Shown in pieces: positions 33,528 through 43,061 of a stretch of 64,000 bases of DNA (position 1 is the first letter of the stretch; each line of letters begins with the position of its first letter). The stretch is from Streptomyces sclerotialus (GTDB taxonomy: Bacteria > Actinomycetota > Actinomycetes > Streptomycetales > Streptomycetaceae). Below the pieces are notes generated by a model. The model worked only from the letters and a program-made list of their open reading frames with translations, did no database searches and was not told the origin of the DNA. The position numbers and the translations under genes are program-made. The stretch covers positions 5,828,001-5,892,000 of the forward strand of contig NZ_JBFOHP010000002.1 in assembly GCF_040907265.1 (NCBI RefSeq). Reading direction: 5' to 3'.

Positions 33528-34460
33528 TTGCCCGAACTGCCCGAGGTCGAGGTCGTACGGCGCGGACTGGAGCGCTGGGTCAGCGGCCGGACCATCGACA
33601 CCGTGGACGTCCTGCACCCCCGGGCGGTGCGCCGGCACGTCGCGGGCGGCGCGGACTTCGCCGCCCGGCTGGCCGGCCACCGCGTCGGCGAGGCCCGCCG
33701 CCGGGGCAAGTACCTCTGGCTCCCGCTCGCGGGCGACCTCTCGGTCCTCGCCCACCTCGGCATGAGCGGCCAGCTCCTGGTCCAGCCCCAGGACGCCCCC
33801 GACGAGAAGCACCTCCGCATCCGCATCCGCTTCACGGACGCGGTGCACGTCCCGGACGACACGGCCGCAGCCCCCGGCGTCGCACCGTCCGCCGACCTCC
33901 CCCAGGACACCGTCGGCACCGAACTCCGCTTCGTCGACCAGCGCACCTTCGGCGGACTCTCGCTCCACCCCACCGTCCCCGGCGATCCCGACGGCCTCCC
34001 CGACGTGATCGCCCACATCGCCCGCGACCCGCTCGACGAGGCCTTCGACGACGCCGCGTTCCACGACGCGCTGCGCCGCCGCCGTACGACGATCAAGCGC
34101 GCGCTCCTGGACCAGTCCCTGATCAGCGGCGTCGGCAACATCTACGCCGACGAGGCCCTGTGGCGCAGCCGGCTCCACTACGACCGCCCCACCGCCACCC
34201 TCACCCGCCCCCGTACCACCGAACTCCTCGGGCACGTACGCGACGTGATGACCGCGGCCCTCGCCGTCGGCGGCACGAGCTTCGACAGCCTCTACGTCAA
34301 CGTCAACGGCGAATCCGGCTACTTCGAACGCTCCCTGGACGCCTACGGCCGCGAGGACGAACCCTGCCGCCGCTGCACCACCCCCATCCGCCGCCGCCCC
34401 TGGATGAACCGCTCGAGCTACTACTGCCCGAAGTGCCAGCGGGTGCCGCGGCGTCGGTAG
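33528..34460 (+). CDS. mutM: Formamidopyrimidine-DNA glycosylase
   Basis: A 310-residue base-excision-repair glycosylase/AP lyase that removes 8-oxoguanine and Fapy lesions. The TTG at 33528 is fixed by biochemistry: after Met removal the N-terminal Pro2 must be free, and the protein reads (M)[13 protein letters not shown] with Glu3. GAGGAGA lies seven bases upstream. Other features: GKYLWLPL with the catalytic Lys region, [17 protein letters not shown] for the H2TH motif, and a C-terminal zinc finger (CRRC, CPKC). An Ala/Pro insert lies around residues 105-125. Confidence 0.96.
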   Translation: MPELPEVEVVRRGLERWVSGRTIDTVDVLHPRAVRRHVAGGADFAARLAGHRVGEARRRGKYLWLPLAGDLSVLAHLGMSGQLLVQPQDAPDEKHLRIRIRFTDAVHVPDDTAAAPGVAPSADLPQDTVGTELRFVDQRTFGGLSLHPTVPGDPDGLPDVIAHIARDPLDEAFDDAAFHDALRRRRTTIKRALLDQSLISGVGNIYADEALWRSRLHYDRPTATLTRPRTTELLGHVRDVMTAALAVGGTSFDSLYVNVNGESGYFERSLDAYGREDEPCRRCTTPIRRRPWMNRSSYYCPKCQRVPRRR

Positions 34461-34464
34461 GGCG

Positions 34465-34893
34465 CTAGCCGGCCGGTCCGGGTGCGGCAGCGGGGCACAC
34501 GCTTTCGTGCCTGGTGCGCAGGGGCTCCCCGGGACGCGGCTCGAAGACACGCACCGCCACCTGATGGTGCACCGGGTGCGGCACCACCCGCCAGTACTCG
34601 CCACGCACCGGCTCCGCCGGGTGATCCTCCCTGGTCAGATACACCCAACGGCCGTAGTCCGTGCGGACGGGCACGAGCACGGCACCGCAGTCGCACTCCG
34701 GCGGGAGCTGCTCCGCCCCCGCCGGGGCGGGGGCCGTGGCCCCGTCCAGCGTGGCGAGAACGTTGGCCGGCCAGTTCATGCAGGTGTCGCAGAGCAGGCC
34801 GCGACGCCCGACGAGTTCGCGTTTCCGCACGCTTGCGTCCGGTCTGCGGCAATGCCGGCAGATCCTGCGGCTGTCACCTGCGGTTCCCCCCAT
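34465..34893 (-). CDS. DUF6083-like zinc-ribbon protein, function unknown
   Basis: A 142-residue protein with Cys pairs CRHC (about residue 12) and CDTC (about 35), plus CDCG near 67, suggesting metal binding. The conserved block YGRWVYLTREDHPAEPV, then HQVAVRVFEPRPGEP, resembles the streptomycete DUF6083 family. The ATG at 34893 is used; GAGG lies very close to it, so the start is uncertain. It is downstream of the CAP-domain gene on the same strand and nearly abuts the mutM stop (convergent, four bases). Its frame coincides with the broken upstream frame of the CAP gene, which is chance. Confidence 0.72.
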   Translation of the reverse strand: MGGTAGDSRRICRHCRRPDASVRKRELVGRRGLLCDTCMNWPANVLATLDGATAPAPAGAEQLPPECDCGAVLVPVRTDYGRWVYLTREDHPAEPVRGEYWRVVPHPVHHQVAVRVFEPRPGEPLRTRHESVCPAAAPGPAG

Positions 34894-34982
34894 GCCTCGG
34901 AGAGTGAACGCCGTTGCGCACAGGGCGGCAGGGCGCAACCGGGGCGCGTGGGAGCGTGGGTGACGGACGGGTGGCGGGGAGA

Positions 34983-36090
34983 TCAGAAGCCGAAGTCCTG
35001 GGTCCACCACGGGCCGCCCGGGGCCTGGTGGGTGCCTACGCCGAGGGTGCGGTAGTCGCAGTTGAGGATGTTGGCGCGGTGGCCGGGGCTGTTCATCCAG
35101 GAGTCCATGACGGCCTCGGGGGTGGCCTGGCCGCGGGCTATGTTCTCGCCGCCGAGGTCGGTGATGCCGGCGGTCTTCGCGCGGTCCCAGGGGGTGGCGC
35201 CGTCCGGGTCGGTGTGGGCGAAGAAGCCGCGGCGGGCCATGTCCTCGCTGAACGTCTGCGCCAGGTCGGCGAGGCCGGTGTCGGCGGTGACCGGGGCGCA
35301 GCCCGCCTTGTCGCGTTCTTCGTTGACCAGGGTGAGGACGCGGGCGGCGGGCGAGGCGTCCGCGGCGCGGGTGTCGGCCGGGGTGGGGGAGGACCCGCCG
35401 CCGGCGGCGGGGGAGGAGCCGCCGGAGCCGGGGGACGAGCCGCGGCCGGGGGCGTCGGCGGACCCGTCGCCGGACGTACCGGCCTCGGACGCGCCGTCGC
35501 CGGAGGCGCCGTCCCGCTCGCCGGCCGAGGCGTCCGAGGAGGGGCGCGCCTCGGGTGCCGGCGGCCGGCCGGCGCCGCGGTCGGCCGGGGGAGTGCCGCG
35601 GTCGGCGGGGAGCGCGGAGCGTGCGCCCTCGGTGGTGGTCACGTCCGGCAGCGCGCCGGTACGGATCTGCCCGCCCGGTCCGTCCGCGCGCCCCGGCTCG
35701 TACGTGCCGCCGCCCGGCAGGAGCCCCGCCGAGACGGCCACGGCCCCCATCGCCAGCGCCGCCGACACACCGAGCAGGCCGGTACGCACGGGCGTGGTCC
35801 GGAGGAAGCCGCCGGGGCGGCGGGAGGGCGCACCGTGGCGCGCCGGGCCGACGGGGGCCGAGCCGGCGCGCGCCGGGCCGGCGGAAGCGGAGCCGGCGGG
35901 GGGCCGAGCCGACCCGGGCCGCGGTGCGGTCGGTGCGGGAGGTGTCGCCGGTGCGGAAGGGGGCCTCGGTGGGCAGGGGGCCGGTGAGGTGCGCGGGGAC
36001 CGAGGGGTGGGGGCCGCGGTGGCGGCCTGTGGGGGTGTCGGCGGCCGGTGCTCCGGGCGGCACGGGAGCGGTGCGTCGATGGCGGCCCAT
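34983..36090 (-). CDS. CAP (SCP)-domain surface protein, with apparent frameshift
   Basis: The natural N-terminus is the ATG at 36090 (MGRHRRTAPVPP, with GGAAGGAAG upstream), a start typical of streptomycete CAP-domain proteins. That frame is lost at a run of six G (35898-35903). Dropping one G joins it to the frame carrying the rest: a basic stretch, a membrane anchor TGLLGVSAALAMGAVAVSAG, a long Pro/Gly/Ser/Asp-rich linker, and a C-terminal CAP domain (LVNEERDKAGCAPV, FAHTDPDG, MNSPGHRANILNCDYRTLGVG) ending in WTQDFGF. Repaired length is about 368 residues. The alternative is an unbroken frame from 36155 with an implausible Pro-rich head. It may be a sequencing error or a real mutation. Confidence 0.8.
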
Positions 36091-36247
36091 CCGGTGACTT
36101 CCTTCCGTCCACGACCGTCATGGACTCCCGTCCACGAACGCCACATCTGAATCACCCGTACGAGTGACCACTGATGTCGCGTGACTGTACGGCACGGGGT
36201 GATGGGGCGAAGTGCTCAGCGAGCAATTGGCCGGTTAACGTGCACGC

Positions 36248-36529
36248 ATGAACGAAGATGTCCGCATGACGGCCTGGGTGCGTGGCCGCGTGCAAGGTGT
36301 CGGCTTCCGATGGTTCACCCGGGCCAACGCGCTGCGCATCGGGGGCCTCGTGGGCTTCGCCATAAACCGGGAGGACGGGCGCGTCCAGGTGGTGGCCGAA
36401 GGGCCCCGGGAGCGGTGCGAGGAGTTGCTGGAGTGGCTGCGTACCGGGGACACGCCCGGCCGGGTGGACGGTGTGAGTGAGATTTGGGACACGCCGCGAG
36501 GCGGGTACGGCGACTTCGCGATCCGCTGA
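36248..36529 (+). CDS. acyP: Acylphosphatase
   Basis: A 93-residue acylphosphatase hydrolysing carboxyl-phosphate bonds such as acetyl phosphate. The phosphate-binding loop [13 protein letters not shown] contains catalytic Arg21, and the catalytic Asn is Asn40 in GFAINREDG. The ATG at 36248 is used. The small enzyme lies between the divergent CAP gene and the smc region, a conserved position next to smc in many bacteria. Confidence 0.94.
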   Translation: MNEDVRMTAWVRGRVQGVGFRWFTRANALRIGGLVGFAINREDGRVQVVAEGPRERCEELLEWLRTGDTPGRVDGVSEIWDTPRGGYGDFAIR

Positions 36530-36911
36530 CGAAGGGGTGCCGACCGGCCTGCCGGGCCGTCCGCGACCCGCGTCATGACATGCCGCCGGCACCTGCGGGA
36601 GGCAGAAATCACCTGGTGGTTGCCAATTCCGCCGTTGCGTGGAAGGCTGCCGGAGTAAGGATGATCTCCACGCCCCCGGGGCCGTTTCCGGAGCGCCGAC
36701 GCGAGCCTTCTGCCGTCGTGCGCGCTCACGAGCCCGCGGATACGGGGCGTGATCGTGTTGACCGTCAAACCATTTGGTGAGACTCTGGAATCCCCGCGCA
36801 CCTTAGCTGTTTGGCATTGCGTACACCGAAGAATGACAGACACCGCGGGTGCGATTCCCTCACGACCCACCACCGCTTCGGTCGGTCACTCAGTGTGGAG
36901 GACCATCCATC
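36530..36911. other. Intergenic region before the small coiled-coil gene
   Basis: About 380 bases with no convincing gene. TTGACC at 36758-36763 could be a -35 element, but no good -10 follows at the right spacing. The segment around 36855-36875 ends in ACCCACCA and superficially resembles a tRNA 3' end, but no matching 5' half exists. Confidence 0.4.
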
Positions 36912-37118
36912 ATGGCAAAGGCGCTTCTCGGTTACGTCGGCGGCTCCGACCCCCGAGTCCTCGCCGAGATGCGACGGCTTCAGCAGCGCGTCCAGGACCT
37001 CGAATCCGAGATCATCAGGATTCAGGCCGAGAACGACGCGCTGTCCGCTGCCGCACGTCACGGCGACTCGCTGCTCGACAGCATCGACGTATCCCAGGCG
37101 GAGCCGGCGCTCACCTGA
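36912..37118 (+). CDS. Small coiled-coil protein, function unknown
   Basis: A 68-residue protein, MAKALLGYVGGSDPRVLAEM followed by a heptad-like helix (RLQQRVQDLESEIIRIQAEN) and a short acidic tail. I assign no family. The ATG at 36912 has an excellent GGAGGA upstream and the gene ends in a clean terminator, so it is very probably real. It stands directly before smc; a role in chromosome organisation is only suggested by place. Confidence 0.8.
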   Translation: MAKALLGYVGGSDPRVLAEMRRLQQRVQDLESEIIRIQAENDALSAAARHGDSLLDSIDVSQAEPALT

Positions 37119-37474
37119 CCATTGCCCCAAGGGCCGGTCGGGCTGAGACGACAGCCACTTGAGGCACCGCTCTCTGAAGATTCAAGGGACGCTTCGGCGT
37201 CCCTTCGTCGTTCTCGCCTCCGCTTCCTGGCGAACTCTTACCGCATGGTGTGCCCTGCACGTTCCGCGGCGAAACCGAAACGGGCCGGGCGCGGAGGAGG
37301 GCGCCCCGCGCTGACCGGCCACCGGACGCCGGCGGAAGGGGCGCGTCGGCCACGGCGCGCAAGGGGCGGCCGGGACGGCCGGGACGGTCAGGAACGCCGG
37401 ACAAGAGGGGCGGCGCGCCAGGGGTGGCCGGGACGGCCAGGGCTGCGGGCGCGCGAAAGGTAGAGTCCAACGGC
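37119..37474. other. Intergenic region before smc
   Basis: About 356 bases. It holds the terminator at 37184-37205 and, from about 37260, a very GC-rich, repeat-like purine stretch (GGCCGGGACGG, GGTGGCCGGGACGG). No gene is recognised. The in-frame extension of smc here is Arg/Gly/Pro-rich and unlikely to be translated. Confidence 0.45.
37184..37205 (+). terminator. Terminator after the small coiled-coil gene
   Basis: A perfect nine-base-pair stem AAGGGACGC / GCGTCCCTT with a TTCG tetraloop, followed by CGTCGTTCTC. It separates the small gene from smc. Confidence 0.8.
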
Positions 37475-40400
37475 GTGCACCTCAAGAGCCTGACCCTGCG
37501 AGGATTCAAGTCCTTCGCGTCCGCCACCACCCTGCGCTTCGAGCCCGGCATCACCTGCGTCGTGGGCCCCAACGGCTCGGGCAAGTCCAACGTGGTCGAC
37601 GCCCTCTCCTGGGTCATGGGCGAGCAGGGCGCGAAGTCGCTGCGCGGCGGCAAGATGGAGGACGTCATCTTCGCCGGCACCACCGGCCGTCCGCCGCTGG
37701 GCCGCGCCGAGGTCTCGCTCACGATCGACAACGCCGACGGCGCGCTGCCCATCGAGTACGCCGAGGTCACCATCACGCGGATCATGTTCCGTAACGGCGG
37801 CAGCGAGTACCAGCTCAACGGTGACACCTGCCGGCTGCTGGACATCCAGGAGCTGCTGTCGGACTCCGGCATCGGCCGCGAGATGCACGTCATCGTCGGG
37901 CAGGGCCAGCTCGACGGGGTGCTGCACGCCGACCCGATGGGCCGCCGCGCCTTCATCGAGGAGGCCGCCGGCGTCCTGAAGCACCGCAAGCGCAAGGAGA
38001 AGGCGCTGCGCAAGCTGGACGCGATGCAGGCCAACCTCGCCCGCGTCCAGGATCTGACGGACGAGCTGCGGCGGCAGCTGAAGCCGCTCGGGCGGCAGGC
38101 GGCCGTGGCCCGCCGTGCCGCCGTCATCCAGGCCGACCTGCGGGACGCCCGGCTCCGGCTGCTCGCCGACGACCTCGTCACGCTGCGCGAGGCGCTCCGT
38201 ACGGAGATCGCCGACGAGGCCGCGCTCAAGAAGCGCCGCGAAGCCACCGAGGCCGAGCTGAAGGAGGCGCTGCGGCGCGAGGCGGCCCTGGAGGAAGAGG
38301 TGCGGACGCTCGCGCCGCGGCTCCAGCGCGCCCAGCAGACCTGGTACGAGCTGTCGCAGCTGGCGGAGCGGGTACGTGGCACGGTCTCGCTGGCCGAAGC
38401 GCGGGTGAAGAGCGCGCAGGCCGCGCCCCCCGAGGAGCGCCGCGGCCGCGACCCCGAGGAGATGGAGCGCGAGGCGGCCCGTATCCGTGAGCAGGAGGCG
38501 GAGCTGGAGGCCGCGCTGGAGGCGGCGACCCGGGCGCTGGACGACATGGTCGAGCACCGTGCGGGTCTGGAGCGGCAGCTGCAGGACGAGGAGCGCCGGA
38601 TAAGGGATGCCGCGCGGGCCATCGCCGACCGGCGCGAGGGGCTGGCCCGGCTGCACGGTCAGGTCACCGCGGCGCGTGGCCGGGCCGCTTCGGCCCAGGC
38701 GGAGATCGACCGGCTCACCGAGTCCAAGGACGCGGCGCAGCAGCGCGCGGAGGCGGCCCAGCAGGAGTACGAGCAGCTCAAGGCCGAGGTCGACGGTCTG
38801 GACGCGGGCGACGAGGAGCTGGCGGAGCAGCACGAGCGGGCGAAGGAGGAGCTGGCCGACGCCGAGCGCGCCCTGAACGCGGCCCGTGAGGCGCTGACCG
38901 CGGCGGAGCGCAAGCGCGCCGCGACCTCCGCCCGGCACGACGCGCTGGCGCTGGGGCTGCGGCGCAAGGACGGTACGGGCGCGCTGCTGGCCGCCGCCGA
39001 CCGGCTGGGCGGGCTGCTCGGTCCGGCCGCCGAGCTGCTGACCGTACAGCCGGGGTACGAGGTACCGGTCGCGGCGGCGCTGGGTGCGGCGGCCGACGCG
39101 GTCGCCGTGGCCGACCCCGCGACCGCGGCGGAGGCCATCCGCCTGCTCCGCAAGCAGGACGCGGGCCGCGCGGTCATGCTTCCCGCGGCACCGGCGGAAC
39201 ACTCCCTGACCGGCCCGGCGGGGGAACGTTCCCTCGCCGGGCCGGCATCGCAGGAGACCGCGGCGTCGCAGGGCACCACGGCGGGGGCGGGTGCGGCGAC
39301 GGGCGCCGACCGCCCCGCCGGCGCGCCCGCAACACCAGGCGTCCCGCGCCCAGGTGACGGCACGCCAGCCGCCCCCGGCGCGACAGGTGCTGACGCCCCG
39401 GCAGGTGCCGCCCGCCCCGAGGCGCCGGGCGACGACGCCCCGTTCGCCGGTGGCTCGTCCGCCGCCGAGGCCCCCGCCATCCCGGGTGCGCGTACCGCCC
39501 CCGTACCTGCCGTACCCGACGAAGACGCCGCCAGTGGGGCGTCGTTCGGCTCCGTGCCTGCCGCCCGTACGCCCGGTGGTCCGCCCGCTGCCGCCGAACT
39601 GGTCGACGGGCCCGCGGAGTTGCTGCCGGCCGTGCGGCGGCTGCTGCGTGACGTGGTCGTGGTGAGCACGCTGGAGGACGCCGAGGACCTGGTCGCCGCG
39701 CGGCCGGGGGTGACCGCCGTGACCGCCGAGGGCGACCTGCTCGGGGCGCACTTCGCGCAGGGCGGTTCGGCCGGCGCGCCGAGCCTGCTGGAGGTGCAGG
39801 CCTCCGTCGACGAGGCGGCGGCGGAGCTGGAGCAGCTGGCCGCGCGCTGCGAGGAGCTGGCCGCCGCACAGCGGCTGGCCACCGAGCGCAGGGCCGAGCG
39901 GGCCGCGGCGGTCGAGGAGCTGGGGGAGCGGCGCCGGGCGGCCGACCGGGAGAAGTCGCAGGTCGCGCAGGCGCTGGGGCGGCTCGGCGGACAGGCCAGG
40001 GGCGCCGTGGGCGAGGCGGAGCGGTCGGCGGCCGCGGTCGCCAAGGCCGAGGAGGCGCTGGCCCGTGCGACCCAGGAGGCCGAGGAGCTGGCGGAGCGGC
40101 TGGCCGTTGCCGAGGAGGACCCCGGCGAGGAGGAGCCGGACACGTCCGTACGGGACCGGCTGGCCGCCGACGGGGCCAACGCGCGGCAGACCGAGATGGA
40201 GGCGCGCCTCCAGGTCCGTACGCACGAGGAGCGGGTGAAGGGCCTCGCGGGGCGAGCGGACGGGCTGGACCGGGCGGCGCGCGCCGAGCGGGAGGCGCGG
40301 GCGCGGGCCGAACAGCGGCGCGCCCGGCTACGTCACGAGGCGCGGGTCGCGTCGGCGGTCGCGGAGGGCGCGCGGCAGCTGCTCGCGCACATCGAGGTCT

Positions 40401-41380
40401 CGCTCGTACGGGCCGAGGAGGAGCGCACCTCGGCGGAGCAGGCGAAGGCGGAGCGGGAGCAGGCGCTGGCCGCCGAGCGGGACCGGGGCCGCGAGCTGAA
40501 GGACGCGCTGGACAAGCTGACGGACTCGGTGCACCGGGGTGAGGTGCTGGGTGCCGAGAAGCGGATGAAGATCGAGCAGCTGGAGACCAAGGCGCTGGAG
40601 GAGCTGGGCGTGGAGCCCGCCGGGCTGGTCGCCGAGTACGGCCCGGACCAGCTGGTGCCGCCGTCGCCGCCCGCCGAGGGCGAGGAGCTGCCGGCCGACC
40701 CGGAGCACCCGCGCAACCAGCCGGTGCCGTTCGTCCGGGCCGAGCAGGAGAAGCGGCTCAAGGCCGCCGAGCGGGCGTATCAGCAGCTCGGGAAGGTGAA
40801 CCCGCTGGCGCTCGAGGAGTTCGCTGCGCTGGAGGAGCGCCACAAGTTCCTCAGCGAGCAGCTTGAAGACTTGAAGAAGACCCGCGCCGATCTGCTCCAG
40901 GTCGTCAAGGAGGTCGACGAGCGCGTCGAGCAGGTTTTCACGGAGGCGTACTGGGACACCGCGCGGGAGTTCGAGGGCGTCTTCGCGCGGCTCTTCCCGG
41001 GCGGCGAGGGGCGCCTCGTGCTGACCGACCCGGACAACATGCTGACGACCGGCGTGGACGTGGAGGCGCGGCCGCCGGGCAAGAAGGTGAAGCGGCTGTC
41101 GCTGCTCTCCGGCGGTGAGCGGTCGCTGACCGCGGTGGCCCTGCTGGTCTCGATCTTCAAGGCGCGGCCGAGCCCGTTCTACGTGATGGACGAGGTCGAG
41201 GCGGCGCTGGACGACACCAATCTGCAGCGGCTGATCCGGATCATGGAGGAGCTCCAGGAGAGCTCCCAGCTGATCGTGATCACGCACCAGAAGCGGACGA
41301 TGGAGGTCGCCGACGCGCTGTACGGCGTGTCGATGCAGGGTGACGGGGTATCCAAGGTCATCAGCCAGCGACTGCACTGA
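37475..41380 (+). CDS. smc: Chromosome segregation protein SMC
   Basis: A 1301-residue condensin ATPase organising chromosomes. The head N-half has Walker A GPNGSGKS at residues 31-38; the C-half has signature LLSGGERSLTAVALL and Walker B PFYVMDEVEAALDD. Long coiled coils (about 170-500 and 730-1080) flank the hinge. The hinge (about 525-730) is split by roughly 140 residues of low-complexity Ala/Pro/Gly sequence (about residues 570-708, bases 39185-39600), which makes the protein about 100 residues longer than typical streptomycete SMC. The GTG at 37475 (VHLKSLTLRGFKSFA) is fixed by homology. scpA/scpB are not nearby. Confidence 0.96.
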   Translation: MHLKSLTLRGFKSFASATTLRFEPGITCVVGPNGSGKSNVVDALSWVMGEQGAKSLRGGKMEDVIFAGTTGRPPLGRAEVSLTIDNADGALPIEYAEVTITRIMFRNGGSEYQLNGDTCRLLDIQELLSDSGIGREMHVIVGQGQLDGVLHADPMGRRAFIEEAAGVLKHRKRKEKALRKLDAMQANLARVQDLTDELRRQLKPLGRQAAVARRAAVIQADLRDARLRLLADDLVTLREALRTEIADEAALKKRREATEAELKEALRREAALEEEVRTLAPRLQRAQQTWYELSQLAERVRGTVSLAEARVKSAQAAPPEERRGRDPEEMEREAARIREQEAELEAALEAATRALDDMVEHRAGLERQLQDEERRIRDAARAIADRREGLARLHGQVTAARGRAASAQAEIDRLTESKDAAQQRAEAAQQEYEQLKAEVDGLDAGDEELAEQHERAKEELADAERALNAAREALTAAERKRAATSARHDALALGLRRKDGTGALLAAADRLGGLLGPAAELLTVQPGYEVPVAAALGAAADAVAVADPATAAEAIRLLRKQDAGRAVMLPAAPAEHSLTGPAGERSLAGPASQETAASQGTTAGAGAATGADRPAGAPATPGVPRPGDGTPAAPGATGADAPAGAARPEAPGDDAPFAGGSSAAEAPAIPGARTAPVPAVPDEDAASGASFGSVPAARTPGGPPAAAELVDGPAELLPAVRRLLRDVVVVSTLEDAEDLVAARPGVTAVTAEGDLLGAHFAQGGSAGAPSLLEVQASVDEAAAELEQLAARCEELAAAQRLATERRAERAAAVEELGERRRAADREKSQVAQALGRLGGQARGAVGEAERSAAAVAKAEEALARATQEAEELAERLAVAEEDPGEEEPDTSVRDRLAADGANARQTEMEARLQVRTHEERVKGLAGRADGLDRAARAEREARARAEQRRARLRHEARVASAVAEGARQLLAHIEVSLVRAEEERTSAEQAKAEREQALAAERDRGRELKDALDKLTDSVHRGEVLGAEKRMKIEQLETKALEELGVEPAGLVAEYGPDQLVPPSPPAEGEELPADPEHPRNQPVPFVRAEQEKRLKAAERAYQQLGKVNPLALEEFAALEERHKFLSEQLEDLKKTRADLLQVVKEVDERVEQVFTEAYWDTAREFEGVFARLFPGGEGRLVLTDPDNMLTTGVDVEARPPGKKVKRLSLLSGGERSLTAVALLVSIFKARPSPFYVMDEVEAALDDTNLQRLIRIMEELQESSQLIVITHQKRTMEVADALYGVSMQGDGVSKVISQRLH
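39185..39600 (+). other. Low-complexity insert in the SMC hinge
   Basis: About 140 codons rich in Ala, Pro, Gly, Thr and Asp interrupt the hinge between GRAVMLPAAP and ELVDGPAELLPAV. Short internal repeats occur (TGPAGERSLAGPAS; alternating PG/AG). The reading frame is kept and codon bias remains streptomycete. It probably forms a flexible loop on the hinge surface. Confidence 0.75.
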
Positions 41381-41411
41381 GACGGCCCGTAAAGATGATC
41401 AAGGCGCGATC

Positions 41412-41530
41412 TGTGTTGTTCATAACCTGAACACAACTGCGGAAAGTGACGGCTCAGATCACTTCAGTCCCCCCTATTGACTTAGAAACTTGAAGGCATA
41501 GTCTCTGCAACGTTGCTTTTACCTTCAAGT
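41412..41530 (+). promoter_or_regulatory. glcP control region with inverted repeats
   Basis: In an AT-richer stretch are three symmetric elements: TGTGTT/AACACA (within 41412-41436), AAGTGA-N9-TCACTT (41444-41464), and ACTTGAAGG (41489-41497) with CCTTCAAGT (41522-41530), the last a perfect nine-base pair of arms 24 bases apart. TTGACT (41477-41482) with TAGTCT (41499-41504) is a possible promoter. Sugar-responsive control is expected for this transporter; the binding proteins are not known from sequence. Confidence 0.55.
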
Positions 41531-41611
41531 GGTGGGTGCCGCGTTCGTATGCGCCACTGGAAGGGCCAGCCCCCTACGCCCGGCAGCGCAGCCGGGCCAC
41601 TGGAGTACACG

Positions 41612-43030
41612 TTGACCAGCACCGCGCAGCCGGCGGGAACGGAAGGCCGCAAGGCCCAGCCGGACCACCTCGGCCATGTCATCTTCATCACCGCGGCTGC
41701 CGCGATGGGCGGCTTCCTGTTCGGTTACGACAGCTCCGTGATCAACGGCGCTGTCGAGGCCATCCGCCACCGGTACGACGTCGGCTCGGCCGGCCTCGCC
41801 CAGGTGATCGCGATCGCCCTGATCGGCTGCGCCATCGGTGCCGCCACCGCGGGCCGGATCGCCGACCGCATCGGCCGTATCCGCGTCATGCAGATCGCGG
41901 CCGTCCTGTTCACGGTCAGCGCCGTCGGCTCCGCGCTGCCGTTCGCGATCTGGGACCTGGCCATCTGGCGCATCGTCGGCGGCTTCGGCATCGGCATGGC
42001 CTCGGTCATCGGCCCGGCCTACATCGCCGAGGTCGCGCCGCCCGCGTACCGGGGCCGGCTCGGCTCCTTCCAGCAGGGCGCGATCGTCATCGGCATCGCC
42101 GTCTCCCAGCTGGTCAACTGGGGGATCCTGAACCTCGCCGACGGCGACCAGCGCGGCGTGATCGCCGGCCTGGAGGCCTGGCAGTGGATGCTCGGCGTCA
42201 TGGTCGTCCCGGCCGTGCTCTACGGCCTGCTCTCCTTCGCCATCCCCGAGTCGCCGCGCTTCCTGATCAGCGTCGGCCGCCACGACAAGGCCAAGGAGGT
42301 GCTCGGTGAGGTCGAGGGCCACGGTGTGGACCTGGACCTGCGGGTGAACGAGATCGAGCAGGCGATGCGCCGCGAGCACAAGTCCAGCTTCAAGGACCTG
42401 CTCGGCAGCAAGGCGGGCTTCCTGCCCATCGTCTGGGTCGGCATCGGCCTGTCGGTCTTCCAGCAGCTGGTCGGCATCAACGTCGCGTTCTACTACTCCT
42501 CGACGCTGTGGCAGTCCGTCGGTATCGACCCGAGCAGCTCGTTCTTCTACAGCTTCACCACCTCGATCATCAACATCATCGGCACCGTGATCGCGATGAT
42601 CTTCGTCGACAAGGTCGGACGCCGCCCGCTGGCGCTGGTCGGCTCCGCCGGCATGGCGATCGCCCTCGCGCTGGAGGCCTGGGCCTTCTCCGCGAAGACC
42701 GCGGGCGGCACGCTGCCGCACGCCCAGGGCGTGGTGGCGCTGATCGCGGCGCACGGCTTCGTGCTCTTCTTCGCCCTGTCCTGGGGCGTGGTGGTCTGGG
42801 TCTTCCTCGGCGAGATGTTCCCGAACAAGATCCGTGCCGCGGCCCTCGGTGTCGCCGCCTCGGCCCAGTGGATCGCCAACTGGGCGATCACGGCGACCTT
42901 CCCGAGCCTGTCGGAGTGGAACCTCTCCGGCACGTACGTGATCTACATGATCTTCGCCCTGCTCTCCATCCCCTTCGTGCTCAAGTTCGTGAAGGAGACG
43001 AAGGGCAAGGCGTTGGAGGAGATGGGCTAA
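41612..43030 (+). CDS. glcP: Glucose permease GlcP (MFS sugar porter)
   Basis: A 472-residue, 12-helix major facilitator of the sugar-porter family, matching the length and sequence character of Streptomyces GlcP, the main glucose/H+ symporter. Motifs: GFLFGYDSSVINGA in helix 1, GRIADRIGRIR, PESPRFL after helix 6, FQQLVGINVAFYY in helix 7, DKVGRRPL, and a C-terminal KETKGKALEEMG. The TTG at 41612 has GGAG upstream. Inverted repeats upstream suggest glucose-dependent control, and a strong terminator follows. Confidence 0.93.
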   Translation: MTSTAQPAGTEGRKAQPDHLGHVIFITAAAAMGGFLFGYDSSVINGAVEAIRHRYDVGSAGLAQVIAIALIGCAIGAATAGRIADRIGRIRVMQIAAVLFTVSAVGSALPFAIWDLAIWRIVGGFGIGMASVIGPAYIAEVAPPAYRGRLGSFQQGAIVIGIAVSQLVNWGILNLADGDQRGVIAGLEAWQWMLGVMVVPAVLYGLLSFAIPESPRFLISVGRHDKAKEVLGEVEGHGVDLDLRVNEIEQAMRREHKSSFKDLLGSKAGFLPIVWVGIGLSVFQQLVGINVAFYYSSTLWQSVGIDPSSSFFYSFTTSIINIIGTVIAMIFVDKVGRRPLALVGSAGMAIALALEAWAFSAKTAGGTLPHAQGVVALIAAHGFVLFFALSWGVVVWVFLGEMFPNKIRAAALGVAASAQWIANWAITATFPSLSEWNLSGTYVIYMIFALLSIPFVLKFVKETKGKALEEMG

Positions 43031-43061
43031 CCCCCCGCCAGCCTTTCTCCTCGCCACGGAT

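Noticed and set aside
35898..36155. Unbroken start of the CAP protein at 36155
   Set aside because: That frame gives a Pro/Ala-rich head with no family resemblance, while the MGRHRR start with strong ribosome site lies in the other frame up to the G6 run.
36790..36880. Possible tRNA ending in ACCCACCA with a T-loop-like TGCGATT
   Set aside because: No matching acceptor 5' strand, anticodon arm or D arm is found within 90 bases upstream; the T stem has a mismatch.
37250..37474. N-terminal extension of SMC by 75 residues
   Set aside because: The extension is Arg/Gly/Pro-rich, repetitive and not SMC-like; the head domain begins exactly at GTG 37475.
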